Shown: positions 42,900 through 51,641 of the stretch, piece after piece
Position numbering within the stretch: the first letter of the stretch is position 1
Layout of the letters: each line of letters begins with the position of its first letter
DNA from: CAZBSE01 sp964610385
Lineage (GTDB): Bacteria; Actinomycetota; Humimicrobiia; Humimicrobiales; Humimicrobiaceae
Assembly: GCA_964610385.1 (NCBI GenBank)
Contig: CAZSXW010000001.1
Span: 124,001 to 188,000, forward strand
Reading direction: 5' to 3'
Length of the DNA stretch: 64,000 nt
Program-made: the position numbers and the translations under genes
The notes under the pieces: generated by a model
The model's database searches: none
Told to the model about the DNA's origin: nothing
The model's input: only the letters and a program-made list of their open reading frames with translations

Positions 42900-44282
42900 A
42901 TGAAAACCAAGATAATAAAAAAAATACTTCCCTTCACCATCATCACTATAGTAATCACAATATCTTTACTTAACCTTTCAGCCTGTAAGACACTTGGAGA
43001 AAGTATACTTGAGACTGACACTTTTAAAGTGACCAGAGGTGATATAGTTCAGACTATTTCCGCCAGCGGATATGTCGACTCCAGATCTACTCTTGACTAT
43101 TCTCTTTCTACAGTCGGCGATGTAAAATACACACTTGATACGGGGGACACATTTAAAGAAGGTGATGTGCTTCTTGAGATAGACAGCGAAAGGTACGAGC
43201 TGCTTGTTTCTCAGGCCCAGGAAAATGTAGATATATCCCAAGACAGCCTGGAACTTGCACAAATAGGTTACCAGCAGGCTCTGGATGCCAATCATATAGC
43301 AGTTCAGCTTTCTAAAACAAATACCGAAATTGCAGAGCAGAGCACTCAATCTGCATATACTGCCATGGTGGAAACAGAAAATATAGCTAATAATCTGATA
43401 AAAAGTGCCAAGACTGCCCGGGACGAAGCAGAAAAAATCTTAGAAGAAGCAAAAAATGACCCTCTGGTAACCGATGCCCAGATTGCACAATATGAGGCTA
43501 ATCTGGCCAATGCCGAAGCCAACTATAATGCCGTAAAGGCACAGCAGAAATCCAGTAAATCTTCTGCGCAGAGCGGATTCGAGCAGTCACAGCTGAGTCA
43601 ATCATCAAGTTACTGGACCAATCTGGGAAATACCGAGACAACCAGTTCACAGATACATACAACCAGTAAAAATATAGACCAGGCAGAAAAACAGCTTGCT
43701 CTTTCCCAGATAAGCCTGGAGCTTGCCAAAATGGATATGGACAATTGCGTCCTTTACGCTCCTTATGACGGAATAGTACTTTCTTCCAGTTACAGCCCCG
43801 GAGAATATGCCAGTCCAGGGGTCCCTTCAATCTCCATAATAGAAAATGACCTTTTGGTAAAAGCAGATGTAAATGAAACCGATGTAGTGAACCTGGAAGA
43901 AGGTCAGGAGGTAGAGGTAACGCTTGATGCCTACTATGACTATATTTTTAACGGTAAAATAGCCCGGATATCTCCAATCTCAAGTAATCTCGGAGGAGTG
44001 GTATCATTTGAAATCACGGTAGAGCTTGATACCCAGGACGGTCCTAAAGTCCTTTACGGGTTTTCAGCAAGTCTTGATATAACAACTTCCAGTGTAGAGA
44101 ACGTCCTGTATGTCCCATTACAGTATATCTATGAAGAAGACGGGATAACATATGTGGATGTTTTGACCACGGAAGGAGATAAGGTAAAAACAGAAGTCAC
44201 TACCGGTATATCCAATTATGACCTGATTGAGATAAAATCAGGCTTAAATGAGGGAGATATAGTCACAACTTCATCAATCTGA
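42900..44282 (+). CDS. MacA/HlyD-family adaptor lipoprotein of an efflux system
   Basis: A 460-residue periplasmic-type adaptor. The N-terminal signal has a lipobox (LLNLSACKTL), so it is a lipoprotein. Next come a lipoyl-like half (GDTFKEGDVLLEIDSERYELLVSQAQ), a long coiled-coil hairpin (about residues 100-270, with NLANAEANYNAVKAQQKSS), the second lipoyl half (NCVLYAPYDGIVLSSSYSPGEYASPG) and a beta-barrel domain. It begins at the ATG at 42900, which has AGGGA 4 nt upstream; the TTG at 42882 lacks an SD. It is followed 17 bp later by a MacB-type permease. Confidence 0.9.
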   Translation: MKTKIIKKILPFTIITIVITISLLNLSACKTLGESILETDTFKVTRGDIVQTISASGYVDSRSTLDYSLSTVGDVKYTLDTGDTFKEGDVLLEIDSERYELLVSQAQENVDISQDSLELAQIGYQQALDANHIAVQLSKTNTEIAEQSTQSAYTAMVETENIANNLIKSAKTARDEAEKILEEAKNDPLVTDAQIAQYEANLANAEANYNAVKAQQKSSKSSAQSGFEQSQLSQSSSYWTNLGNTETTSSQIHTTSKNIDQAEKQLALSQISLELAKMDMDNCVLYAPYDGIVLSSSYSPGEYASPGVPSISIIENDLLVKADVNETDVVNLEEGQEVEVTLDAYYDYIFNGKIARISPISSNLGGVVSFEITVELDTQDGPKVLYGFSASLDITTSSVENVLYVPLQYIYEEDGITYVDVLTTEGDKVKTEVTTGISNYDLIEIKSGLNEGDIVTTSSI

Positions 44283-44299
44283 TAAAGATATTTTAAAAC

Positions 44300-45532
44300 A
44301 TGAAAAGATTTCTGGAAAATATAAAAGTTGCATTCCAGGCCCTGTACTTAAATAAAATGAGGTCTTTTCTGACCATGCTGGGGATAATAATAGGAGTTGG
44401 TGCAGTGGTCGCTATGCTCTCAATAGGCATAGGGGCACAGCAGTCTGTTATTCAGTCTGTCCAGAACATAGGCTCGAATCTGATTATAATAACTCCCGGT
44501 AACCCCGAGGAAGAAGAGAGTATCGGACAGCAGATCACAATGGGCTCACAGCAGTCCAAGCTAAAGGAAGATGATCTTACTTCCATAGAAAGGGAAGCCA
44601 CTCTGATCACCGAAGCAGCTCCGGTAGTCTTCAGTACATCCATTATCTCCTATATGAATAAAAGCACCCAATCAATGATATATGCTTCTACTGAAAAAGG
44701 GCGTGGACTCTATAACATGGAGATAGAAGAAGGTAAATTTTACAGCAGGAGCGATGTCTCAAATTCTTTAAATGTAGCAGTTATCGGTCAGACTATCGTG
44801 ACCAAATTATTTGGCAATATAAACCCCGTGGGTAAAATCATTAAAATAGACGGTCAGAATTTCAAGGTAATAGGAACTCTGGAGACAAGAGGTACTGATG
44901 CCTTTGGCAATGATCAGGATGACTTTTTAAGCATACCGGTCACGACTGCACAGAATAAATTATACGGCCTTGACTCTTATAATATGATCCTGGCCCAGAG
45001 TGTAAGCGAAAGAGACATAGATGCAGCTTCAGAAGAAATAGAATCGATACTTAGACGCCATAGAAATATAAGGTCTGGGGAATCGGCAGATTTCAGTGTG
45101 CGGAATCAGACCCAGATACTTGATGTCATAAGCACTATTACCGGCATTTTTACTGTCGTAATAGCAGGTATCGCCGGTATATCACTTCTGGTGGGCGGCA
45201 TAGGGATAATGAATATAATGATGGTCTCAGTCACAGAGAGGACCAGGGAGATCGGCATCCGTAAAGCCATCGGTGCCAAAAACAGGGACATACTTATACA
45301 ATTCCTGGTAGAAAGCATCGTCCTGAGTGTCACAGGTGGTGTTTTTGGTATTTTATTTGCGGTAATCATATCCGAAATACTGTCAAGGTTCACTGTCCTG
45401 GACACTGCCATAACATGGATACCAATAGTGATTGCCTTGAGTTTTTCCACGATAATAGGGCTGTTCTTTGGTATTTACCCTGCAATGAGAGCCGCAAGAC
45501 TTAATCCTATAGATGCATTAAGGTATGAATGA
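44300..45532 (+). CDS. MacB/FtsX-like ABC transporter permease, without fused ATPase
   Basis: A 410-residue membrane protein of the MacB_PCD plus FtsX pattern. The N-terminal helix is about residues 20-45 (MRSFLTMLGIIIGVGAVVAMLSIG). A large extracytoplasmic MacB core domain of about 230 residues follows. Three C-terminal helices are in about 270-400, with the EXXGIRKAIGA motif (REIGIRKAIGAKNRDILIQFLVES). It moves peptides, lipoproteins or macrolides in known MacAB systems. Unlike MacB of E. coli there is no ATPase domain, and no ATPase gene follows: the next gene is convergent. A separate ATPase must serve it. Confidence 0.9.
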   Translation: MKRFLENIKVAFQALYLNKMRSFLTMLGIIIGVGAVVAMLSIGIGAQQSVIQSVQNIGSNLIIITPGNPEEEESIGQQITMGSQQSKLKEDDLTSIEREATLITEAAPVVFSTSIISYMNKSTQSMIYASTEKGRGLYNMEIEEGKFYSRSDVSNSLNVAVIGQTIVTKLFGNINPVGKIIKIDGQNFKVIGTLETRGTDAFGNDQDDFLSIPVTTAQNKLYGLDSYNMILAQSVSERDIDAASEEIESILRRHRNIRSGESADFSVRNQTQILDVISTITGIFTVVIAGIAGISLLVGGIGIMNIMMVSVTERTREIGIRKAIGAKNRDILIQFLVESIVLSVTGGVFGILFAVIISEILSRFTVLDTAITWIPIVIALSFSTIIGLFFGIYPAMRAARLNPIDALRYE

Positions 45533-45546
45533 TTAAATAAAAAATA

Positions 45547-45780
45547 CTACCTGACCTCTTCTATACCTTTTTTTAATTCTTCAATATACTCCTGAGCTTT
45601 CTTCCCTACCTGTGATGCTTTCTCTGTGATAAATTCTAAAGTCTCGCCGCAATATTCCTTAAGATATTTCCTTAAAATTTCTCTGGTCTCTTCACCCTTG
45701 CGGGGCGCGATGAGAAGTCCCACAAGGATTCCAAGTCCAAATATCATCAGGGAATAGCCGATGATATCAGAATCTTTCAT
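45547..45780 (-). CDS. YtxH-like small membrane-anchored protein
   Basis: A 77-residue protein. The N-terminal helix (residues about 5-26, SDIIGYSLMIFGLGILVGLLIAP) is followed by RKGEETREILRKYLKEYCG and an amphipathic helical tail, the usual form of YtxH (gas-vesicle GvpP-like) proteins. These are small envelope-associated proteins linked to general stress in some Firmicutes. Their biochemical function is unknown. Its ATG is 1 bp beyond the stop of the DUF4349 gene on the same strand, so the two form an operon. Confidence 0.82.
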   Translation of the reverse strand: MKDSDIIGYSLMIFGLGILVGLLIAPRKGEETREILRKYLKEYCGETLEFITEKASQVGKKAQEYIEELKKGIEEVR

Positions 45781-45781
45781 T

Positions 45782-46738
45782 CTATTTCTTCTCCTTTTTA
45801 GCCCTTCTCCTATTTCTTGCCCTTATGGCCTGCCAAACTATGATTACTATTATTCCTGCCAGAATCCAAACCGGAGCAGTTACGATCAGTACCATTATTA
45901 TATAGTTAAAAACGGTTACCGCTCCTCTCAATCCTCTCTTTAATGCTTCGACAAAGCCCCAATCGGAGGTAGTCTTTATAGGTTCAGGTTCATAAAGATA
46001 GACTTCAATGGTAGAAAAAGCTACCAGGTCATCAAGATAATTCATCCTGCCCTTGATTATCTCTATCTGCTCCTGTACATTACTTAATTCATTCTGAACT
46101 TCCAGACTGTCACTGACTTTTTTAGACTGTTCCATCAGATCCAGAAGAACATCCTGCTGTGCTTCGTAATTTTTCAGCCTGCTTTCAAGATCTACATATT
46201 CCTGAGTCACATCCTGTCCTGAGACAGAAATACTTTTTACCACACCCATGTCTTTGACCTTTTCTATAGCAGAACTGTATTTATTATGAGGTATTCTTAT
46301 GGTAATCCCTCCGCTGGTAAGATTGCCTTCAGAATCAGAGTTACTATAAGTGTTTGATACAAAACCGCCATTCTGCTCTGCCAGATCTGATATTGCAAAC
46401 AGGACATCTTCAAATTCCCCTTCTTCTACTTCAAGATCGATATAAGCAGTCTTTATCACCATTCTATCACCGGCAAGCGGCGTATCGCTGTACTGTATCT
46501 CATTATCACTTGCCGCTTTTTCTTCTTCAAATTCTATCCCTTCATCATCAATAGCCCTCGAAACTTCCATCTCAGCTGCTGTCTCTTCTACCTTTTCAAT
46601 ATCATAATCATAACCAGGCTCTTCCGCCCCTCCCATTGCTTCTTCATATGCTTTACAGCCTGCAAACGATACTCCTATCAGCAAAAAACAGGCTATTAAG
46701 ATGATAAATATCTTTGATGATATTCTTTTAATCTTCAT
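45782..46738 (-). CDS. DUF4349-family lipoprotein
   Basis: A 318-residue secreted protein. The signal peptide ends with a lipobox (LLIGVSFAGCKAYE). The DUF4349 domain spans about residues 85-300: DRMVIKTAYIDLEVEEGEFEDVLFAISDLAEQNGGFVSNTYSNSD, then VTQEYVDLESRLKNYEAQQDVLLDLMEQ with a coiled coil, then a C-terminal membrane helix (FNYIIMVLIVTAPVWILAGIIVIIVW) and a basic end. The start at 46738 has GGAGGTAAAA; the ATG at 46750 would place the SD inside the gene. The family function is not known. Confidence 0.88.
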   Translation of the reverse strand: MKIKRISSKIFIILIACFLLIGVSFAGCKAYEEAMGGAEEPGYDYDIEKVEETAAEMEVSRAIDDEGIEFEEEKAASDNEIQYSDTPLAGDRMVIKTAYIDLEVEEGEFEDVLFAISDLAEQNGGFVSNTYSNSDSEGNLTSGGITIRIPHNKYSSAIEKVKDMGVVKSISVSGQDVTQEYVDLESRLKNYEAQQDVLLDLMEQSKKVSDSLEVQNELSNVQEQIEIIKGRMNYLDDLVAFSTIEVYLYEPEPIKTTSDWGFVEALKRGLRGAVTVFNYIIMVLIVTAPVWILAGIIVIIVWQAIRARNRRRAKKEKK

Positions 46739-46863
46739 TTTTACCTCCATTAATAGAAATTATTAGTCTTATATTAAAATTATAATATATATTCGAAAAA
46801 ATACAGTATTAATCGGGACAATTAGGAGAAATTTCTAGATCAATTAATATATCCAGCTGATTA

Positions 46864-48306
46864 TTACCAGACACCAGTCCTGATATACTCATTAATTGCT
46901 GCAGCTGTCTTTTTACCGGCACCTATAGCCAGTATGACTGTAGCAGCACCGGTCACTATATCGCCTCCGGCAAAGACCTCCCTTACATTTGTTTTCCCTG
47001 TTTCGGGGTCAGCCTTAATATTCCCCGATTTGTTAAGTTCCAGCTTTGGAATGGTGGATGTAAGAACCGGATTTGGACCCTGGCCTATTGCCATTATTAC
47101 TACATCTACCTTTATATCAAATTCTGAACCCTTTATAGGTATAGGTCTCCTTCTACCGGAATCATCAGGTTCACCCAGCTTCATCCTGATACATCTTATC
47201 TTGTTTACCCAGCCTTCTCTGCCTAATATTTCTACCGGATTCGTAAGCAGATTAAATTCAATCCCTTCTGCCCTGGCATGTTCTATTTCTTCATCTCTCG
47301 CCGGCATTTCCTTCCGGCTTCTTCTGTATAAAAGATATACATTTTCAGCACCCAATCTTTTAGCTGTCCTGGCCGAATCCAAGGCAACATTACCGCCGCC
47401 TACTACTGCTACTCTTTTACCTCTTATAATGGGAGTATCGCATTCGGGAAACTTGTACGCTTTCATCAGGTTTGATCTGGTGAGATATTCATTGGCTGAA
47501 TATACCCCGTTTAGATTTTCTCCTGGGATATTCATAAAATAAGGAAGGCCTGCTCCCGTTGAAATAAAAACCGCTTTAAATCCACTATCAAATAGTTCGT
47601 CTATGGTAAGGGTTTTTCCTATCACCATATTTACTTTTATCTTTACTCCCAGATGCTTTAAGTATTCTATCTCTCTCTTTACTATTTCCTTTGGAAGTCT
47701 GAATTCAGGAATACCATAGACTAAAACTCCACCCGGCTTGTGAAGCGCTTCAAAAATAGTGACCTGGTATCCCATTCTTGCCAGTTCAGCTCCACAGGTA
47801 AGCCCTGCCGGACCTGATCCTATTATCGCTATTTTTTCCTTAGTACATTTTTTAGTGACTTCCGACCAGGCACATTTCTGTATACCCTTGATTTCTCTTT
47901 CACGCTCGCGGTCCGCTAAGAACCTTTCCAGATTTCCAATAGCAACAGGTTTATCCTTAATACCCAGAATACATGTTTTTTCGCACTGATCTTCCTGAGG
48001 ACATACTCTTCCGCAAACCGCAGGAAGGCTGTTGCACTCTCTTATTTTTTCCAGAGCTTCATCAAATTTCTTCTCCTGTATCAGGCTTATAAAACTTTTA
48101 ATATCAATTCCTGCAGGGCACCCTTCTATACACTTGGGATTCCTGCACTGAAGACATCTGGATGCTTCTTTGAGAGCATCTTCCTGTTTATAACCCAGAT
48201 TTACTTCATCAAAATTCTTGGTCCTTTCTCTGGGATTCTGTTCAGGCATAGATACTCTGGGTATTTTTTTAGCTTTATTTTTTTTACTGCTCTTTTTTTT
48301 ATTCAT
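46864..48306 (-). CDS. nfnB: NfnB/GltA-like NADPH oxidoreductase subunit of transhydrogenase
   Basis: A 480-residue flavoprotein. The N-terminal Fe-S region has CLQCRNPKCIEGCPAGIDI and CGRVCPQEDQCEKTC, binding two [4Fe-4S] clusters. The FAD motif is IAIIGSGPAGLTCGAELARMGYQVTIFEA, and the NAD(P) motif is VAVVGGGNVALDSARTAKRLGA. It matches glutamate synthase small-subunit homologues called NfnB. With NfnA it bifurcates electrons between NADPH, NAD+ and ferredoxin. In an acetogen-like cell it balances ferredoxin, NADH and NADPH pools. It follows nfnA by 25 bp. Glutamate synthase function is unlikely because no large GltB is present. Confidence 0.9.
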   Translation of the reverse strand: MNKKKSSKKNKAKKIPRVSMPEQNPRERTKNFDEVNLGYKQEDALKEASRCLQCRNPKCIEGCPAGIDIKSFISLIQEKKFDEALEKIRECNSLPAVCGRVCPQEDQCEKTCILGIKDKPVAIGNLERFLADREREREIKGIQKCAWSEVTKKCTKEKIAIIGSGPAGLTCGAELARMGYQVTIFEALHKPGGVLVYGIPEFRLPKEIVKREIEYLKHLGVKIKVNMVIGKTLTIDELFDSGFKAVFISTGAGLPYFMNIPGENLNGVYSANEYLTRSNLMKAYKFPECDTPIIRGKRVAVVGGGNVALDSARTAKRLGAENVYLLYRRSRKEMPARDEEIEHARAEGIEFNLLTNPVEILGREGWVNKIRCIRMKLGEPDDSGRRRPIPIKGSEFDIKVDVVIMAIGQGPNPVLTSTIPKLELNKSGNIKADPETGKTNVREVFAGGDIVTGAATVILAIGAGKKTAAAINEYIRTGVW

Positions 48307-48331
48307 AATCCAAAAATAACCATATTATCTT

Positions 48332-49192
48332 TTATTTGAGCTTGCACTGCTTTTCATAGATACCCATGCATTCTTTTTCATGACTGCAGTAGACCTTCTG
48401 TCTTGACAGCAGCAGATCAAAATTGACTTCGTGGGCATCAAATTCCGGGCCGTCTACACAGACAAATTTAGTCTTTCCACCTACTTCCACCCTGCACGAC
48501 CCGCACATCCCGGTTCCGTCCACCATTATAGAATTCAGAGATACTATAGTCTTTATATTAAAATGTCTGGTGACATCGGCAACACTTGCCATCATAAGAG
48601 CCGGCCCGATTGCAATTACTCTTGCAATCGTTACATTTCCGTCTATTTTGATGCCTGTATTCTCTTCCAAATACTGTTTTAAAAATCCTGACACAAATCC
48701 GTGATATCCGATAGAACCGTCATCACTGCAGACATGCAGTTCATCAGATATTCTCTCCATAGATTTTTTTAAGATGAGGAGATTCTTACTTTTTGCACCA
48801 ATAATGGATATTATATAATTACCGGCCTTTTTTAATTCCCTCGCTATAGGAAAAATGGGAGCTATACCCACTCCACCGCCCACACAGATGACCCTTCCGA
48901 AGTTTTTAATTTCCGAAGGATTACCGAGCGGACCTACAACATCCTTTATAATGTCTCCCTGTTTCAAACTGGAAAGAAGGGTCGTGGTCTTTCCCGCCTG
49001 CATAGATACCAGGCTTATTAATCCCTTTTTGCGGTCATAATCCGAAAGAGTAAGAGGTATTCTTTCTCCTTCTTCATTTATCCTGATTATTACAAACTGG
49101 CCGGCTCTTGCTTTTTCAGCTATAAGTGGGGCTTTTATTTGGAATCTGTCTATGTTTTCTGTAAGATTTTTTTTCTTTATTATCTTATACAA
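48332..49192 (-). CDS. nfnA: NfnA-like FAD/[2Fe-2S] subunit of transhydrogenase
   Basis: A 286-residue protein of the ferredoxin-NADP reductase / dihydroorotate dehydrogenase electron-transfer fold. Residues about 10-100 form the FAD domain (RAGQFVIIRI, IPLTLSDYD), and the NAD-binding domain follows (VICVGGGVGIAPIFPIARELKKAGNYIISIIGAKS). The C-terminal [2Fe-2S] cysteines are in GTGMCGSCRVEVGGKTKFVC. Start is a TTG at 49192 with AGGTGAT 5 nt upstream. It is next to nfnB, with cooC upstream at 47 bp. I infer Nfn because of that pairing; alone, a sulfide dehydrogenase subunit would be possible. Confidence 0.9.
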   Translation of the reverse strand: MYKIIKKKNLTENIDRFQIKAPLIAEKARAGQFVIIRINEEGERIPLTLSDYDRKKGLISLVSMQAGKTTTLLSSLKQGDIIKDVVGPLGNPSEIKNFGRVICVGGGVGIAPIFPIARELKKAGNYIISIIGAKSKNLLILKKSMERISDELHVCSDDGSIGYHGFVSGFLKQYLEENTGIKIDGNVTIARVIAIGPALMMASVADVTRHFNIKTIVSLNSIMVDGTGMCGSCRVEVGGKTKFVCVDGPEFDAHEVNFDLLLSRQKVYCSHEKECMGIYEKQCKLK

Positions 49193-49239
49193 ATAATCAC
49201 CTATTTTTATTTTTTGTCGACACCTCTCTAATACCGGAC

Positions 49240-50022
49240 TTAATCACTCTTTATATATCTACTTAATCCATCTGCAATTTTTTGAACTGCTGCCCTGAAT
49301 TTCTCATCTGCATCACATGGAGAAAAATACCCGATATCCGATTCTCTTACCTTTTCACTGTAGGGAAGTTCTCCAAGTATAACAAAATCACTAATGCTGT
49401 CTTTTATGAATTTCCTCTCTTCACCAGTCCTTATCTTATTTATCACCACATAAAGCTTTTTTATTCCCAGTTCATCTGCCATTTTCCTGACTGATTTTGC
49501 AGTCTGAACACTTCTGAGCCCGGGCTCTACCACAATGATCAGTGCATCCATGTTTTCACAGGTCCCCCTTCCCAAATGTTCTATACCTGCTTCCATATCC
49601 AGAATGACTATCTCTTCCTGATTTATGATAAGATGCCTGAAAAGATTCTTCAGCAGAACATTTTCGGGGCAATAACAACCGCTGCCACCTGCTTTTATCG
49701 TCCCGGCGACCAGCAGTCTTACTCCACCTACATCTATTCCAAATTTTTCCGGAATATCATCTACCCTGGGATTTAATTTAAAGAAAGTGCCATAACCTCC
49801 GGGCTTGGCTCCTGTTCTTTCTTCAATTAATTTTTTCATATCTATCAGCGGAGTGATCTTTAAGGCTTCATCCTGACCTATTCCCAAAGCCGAAGCCAAA
49901 TTAGCATCGGGATCGGCGTCAACAGCAATTACTTTATTTTTCCTGTCGGCAAAATATTTTGCCAGGCATGCAACCAGGGTAGTCTTTCCTACCCCTCCTT
50001 TACCCGATATTGCAATTTTCAT
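49240..50022 (-). CDS. cooC: CooC-like CODH nickel-insertion ATPase
   Basis: A 260-residue ATPase of the MinD/ParA-like class. The Walker A is SGKGGVGKTTLVACLAKYFADRK with the signature KGGVGKT, and DADPDANLASALG is the switch I/Walker A' region. VLDMEAGIEHLGRGTCENMDALIIVVEPG is Walker B with the E-G-I-E-H-L-G motif of CooC/AcsF proteins. CooC uses ATP to insert nickel into the C-cluster of CO dehydrogenase. A CxC metal motif is present at GGSGCYCPENVLLKNL, as in CooC. The gene is followed by nfnA. It supports a Wood-Ljungdahl pathway in the genome; CODH itself is not in this window. Confidence 0.88.
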   Translation of the reverse strand: MKIAISGKGGVGKTTLVACLAKYFADRKNKVIAVDADPDANLASALGIGQDEALKITPLIDMKKLIEERTGAKPGGYGTFFKLNPRVDDIPEKFGIDVGGVRLLVAGTIKAGGSGCYCPENVLLKNLFRHLIINQEEIVILDMEAGIEHLGRGTCENMDALIIVVEPGLRSVQTAKSVRKMADELGIKKLYVVINKIRTGEERKFIKDSISDFVILGELPYSEKVRESDIGYFSPCDADEKFRAAVQKIADGLSRYIKSD

Positions 50023-50056
50023 TTAAATCATATCCTGCCTTATATTAAAAGTTATA

Positions 50057-51031
50057 CTACCAGCCTCCGCTGGCTCCTCCACCCCCGGAGGATCCGCCAC
50101 CGAAGCCTCCGAATCCTCCTCCACCGGAAAAACCTCCACCGGAAGATATTCCGCCTCCACCTGACCAGTATGAGGCCCTGCTCTTTCTAGGTATTGTGAC
50201 TTCCTTCCTATCGCTGTATCCGCAGTTTGAACAGACCCTTTCTACCAGTTTCTTACCTGCAGCAGTATAAGTGGCTGCCTTTAGTATGGTACTCTTTGTC
50301 TTAAGACTTAATTTCCTGCAGCTGGGACATCTTCTCCTGAAAAAGCTTACCAGCACCACTATAATGATAATCACGAGTGGAAAAGGAAAACAGCACATAC
50401 ATGTTGCAGGAAATCCCGATAGGAAACTGCTAAAGGAAGAAACAGGACTTTCGGTGACCACCGCAATACCTCCACTGCCGGAACTTAACGGTTCAAGGCC
50501 TTCCTCTACGTATATCTGGTCAGCAATGGTCATTACTGCATTATACAATCCTTCATAGTAATGGCCTTTTTTGAAATTAGGGATCATTATATCATCTACA
50601 ATATCGCCTGCCTCAAGATCGGTTATTACTCCTTCCAGGCCGTATCCTACCTCTATTCTCAAAGGTCTCTTTCCCGGTTCACCTTCGGTACAGATCAGTA
50701 TTAGAAGACCGTTGTCTTCTTTTTCTTTTCCTATCCCCCACTCTTCAAAAAGTTCTACGGTATATTCTTCTACCGTGATCCCCTGAAGACTGTCGACTAT
50801 GGCCACTGCTATTTCACTTCCGGTGTCATTTTCAATCTGTGTTGCAAGGGCTTCCAGCTTGTTCCTGGAATTGCTGTCCAGCAGGCCGATATAATCATTT
50901 ATATATCCCGTATAGGAAGGAAAATCAACATCATCACAATGAATAATACCGGGGAAAGATAAGAAGCAAACTAAGAAAAATATTAAAAATAAGACAAATC
51001 TTTTTTTTAATTTAATTAAAATATATCCCAT
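50057..51031 (-). CDS. TPM-domain (YgcG-like) membrane protein with zinc ribbon and Gly-rich tail
   Basis: A 324-residue exported protein. It has a signal/anchor (residues about 12-30), a TPM phosphatase domain (about 37-170: YINDYIGLLDSNSRNKLEALATQIENDTGSEIAVAIVDSLQG, then VEVGYGLEGVITDLEAGDIV), a central membrane helix (PFPLVIIIIVVLVSFFRRR), then a CPSC...CSNC zinc-ribbon pair (about residues 237-270) and a Ser/Gly-rich tail (GGGFSGGGGFGGFGGG). LemA lies 3 bp upstream, the usual TPM partner, so the two work together in an unknown envelope function. Confidence 0.9.
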   Translation of the reverse strand: MGYILIKLKKRFVLFLIFFLVCFLSFPGIIHCDDVDFPSYTGYINDYIGLLDSNSRNKLEALATQIENDTGSEIAVAIVDSLQGITVEEYTVELFEEWGIGKEKEDNGLLILICTEGEPGKRPLRIEVGYGLEGVITDLEAGDIVDDIMIPNFKKGHYYEGLYNAVMTIADQIYVEEGLEPLSSGSGGIAVVTESPVSSFSSFLSGFPATCMCCFPFPLVIIIIVVLVSFFRRRCPSCRKLSLKTKSTILKAATYTAAGKKLVERVCSNCGYSDRKEVTIPRKSRASYWSGGGGISSGGGFSGGGGFGGFGGGSSGGGGASGGW

Positions 51032-51034
51032 TAT

Positions 51035-51625
51035 TTAATCAAGTTCCAGATCCAGCTCCGGAGCCGTTTCCGCTCCTTCTCTGGCTTCGAAAAATTCTCT
51101 TTCCTCAAATCCAAACCAGCCGGCGATTATATTTCTGGGGAACATCTTTATATATACATTATATTCCCTTACTGTCTCATTAAACCTTCCCCTCTCTACT
51201 GCAATCCTGTTTTCTGTTCCTTCCAGCTGGGTCATCAGGTCCTTTACAGTCTCGCTTGCCTTTAACTCAGGTGTATCTTCAACAGTCACCTTTATACGAC
51301 CTATGATAGAATTTATTTCTTGATTGGCATCATCCAGCTCTGAAGCTGTTTCTGCCTCCTGTATTCCCGCTCTGGCCGCAGATATGGCCTCAAAAATATC
51401 TTTTTCCAGCTGCATATATGCCCTGGCACTCTCGGCCAGGTTAGGTACCAGATCGAGTCTTCTTTCATAGACATTTTGTACCTGTGCCCAGGCTTCGTCT
51501 ATGTCTGTTTCTTTAGCCACCATATTATTTCTTGAATCTATTACATAGGCAACCAGTATCAGCCCTACAATGATAATCACTGCTACAAAACCGATTACAC
51601 ACCCCAAAGCAATCTTTTTACCCAT
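51035..51625 (-). CDS. lemA: LemA family protein
   Basis: A 196-residue membrane-anchored protein. The N-terminal helix (IALGCVIGFVAVIIIVGLILVAYVI, residues about 4-28) is followed by the helical LemA domain: MVAKETDIDEAWAQVQNVYERRLDLVPNLAESARAYMQLEKDIFEAISAARAGIQEA and GTENRIAVERGRFNETVREYNVYIKMFPRNIIAGWFGFE. LemA and TPM proteins are co-encoded in many bacteria. The function is not established. Start is ATG at 51625, after an AGGAG-like stretch. Confidence 0.94.
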   Translation of the reverse strand: MGKKIALGCVIGFVAVIIIVGLILVAYVIDSRNNMVAKETDIDEAWAQVQNVYERRLDLVPNLAESARAYMQLEKDIFEAISAARAGIQEAETASELDDANQEINSIIGRIKVTVEDTPELKASETVKDLMTQLEGTENRIAVERGRFNETVREYNVYIKMFPRNIIAGWFGFEEREFFEAREGAETAPELDLELD

Positions 51626-51641
51626 AAAATCTATACTCCTC

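Noticed and set aside
46934..47542. A 202-codon plus-strand open frame opposite nfnB
   Set aside because: It follows the codon pattern of the complementary gene; no homology signal is visible.
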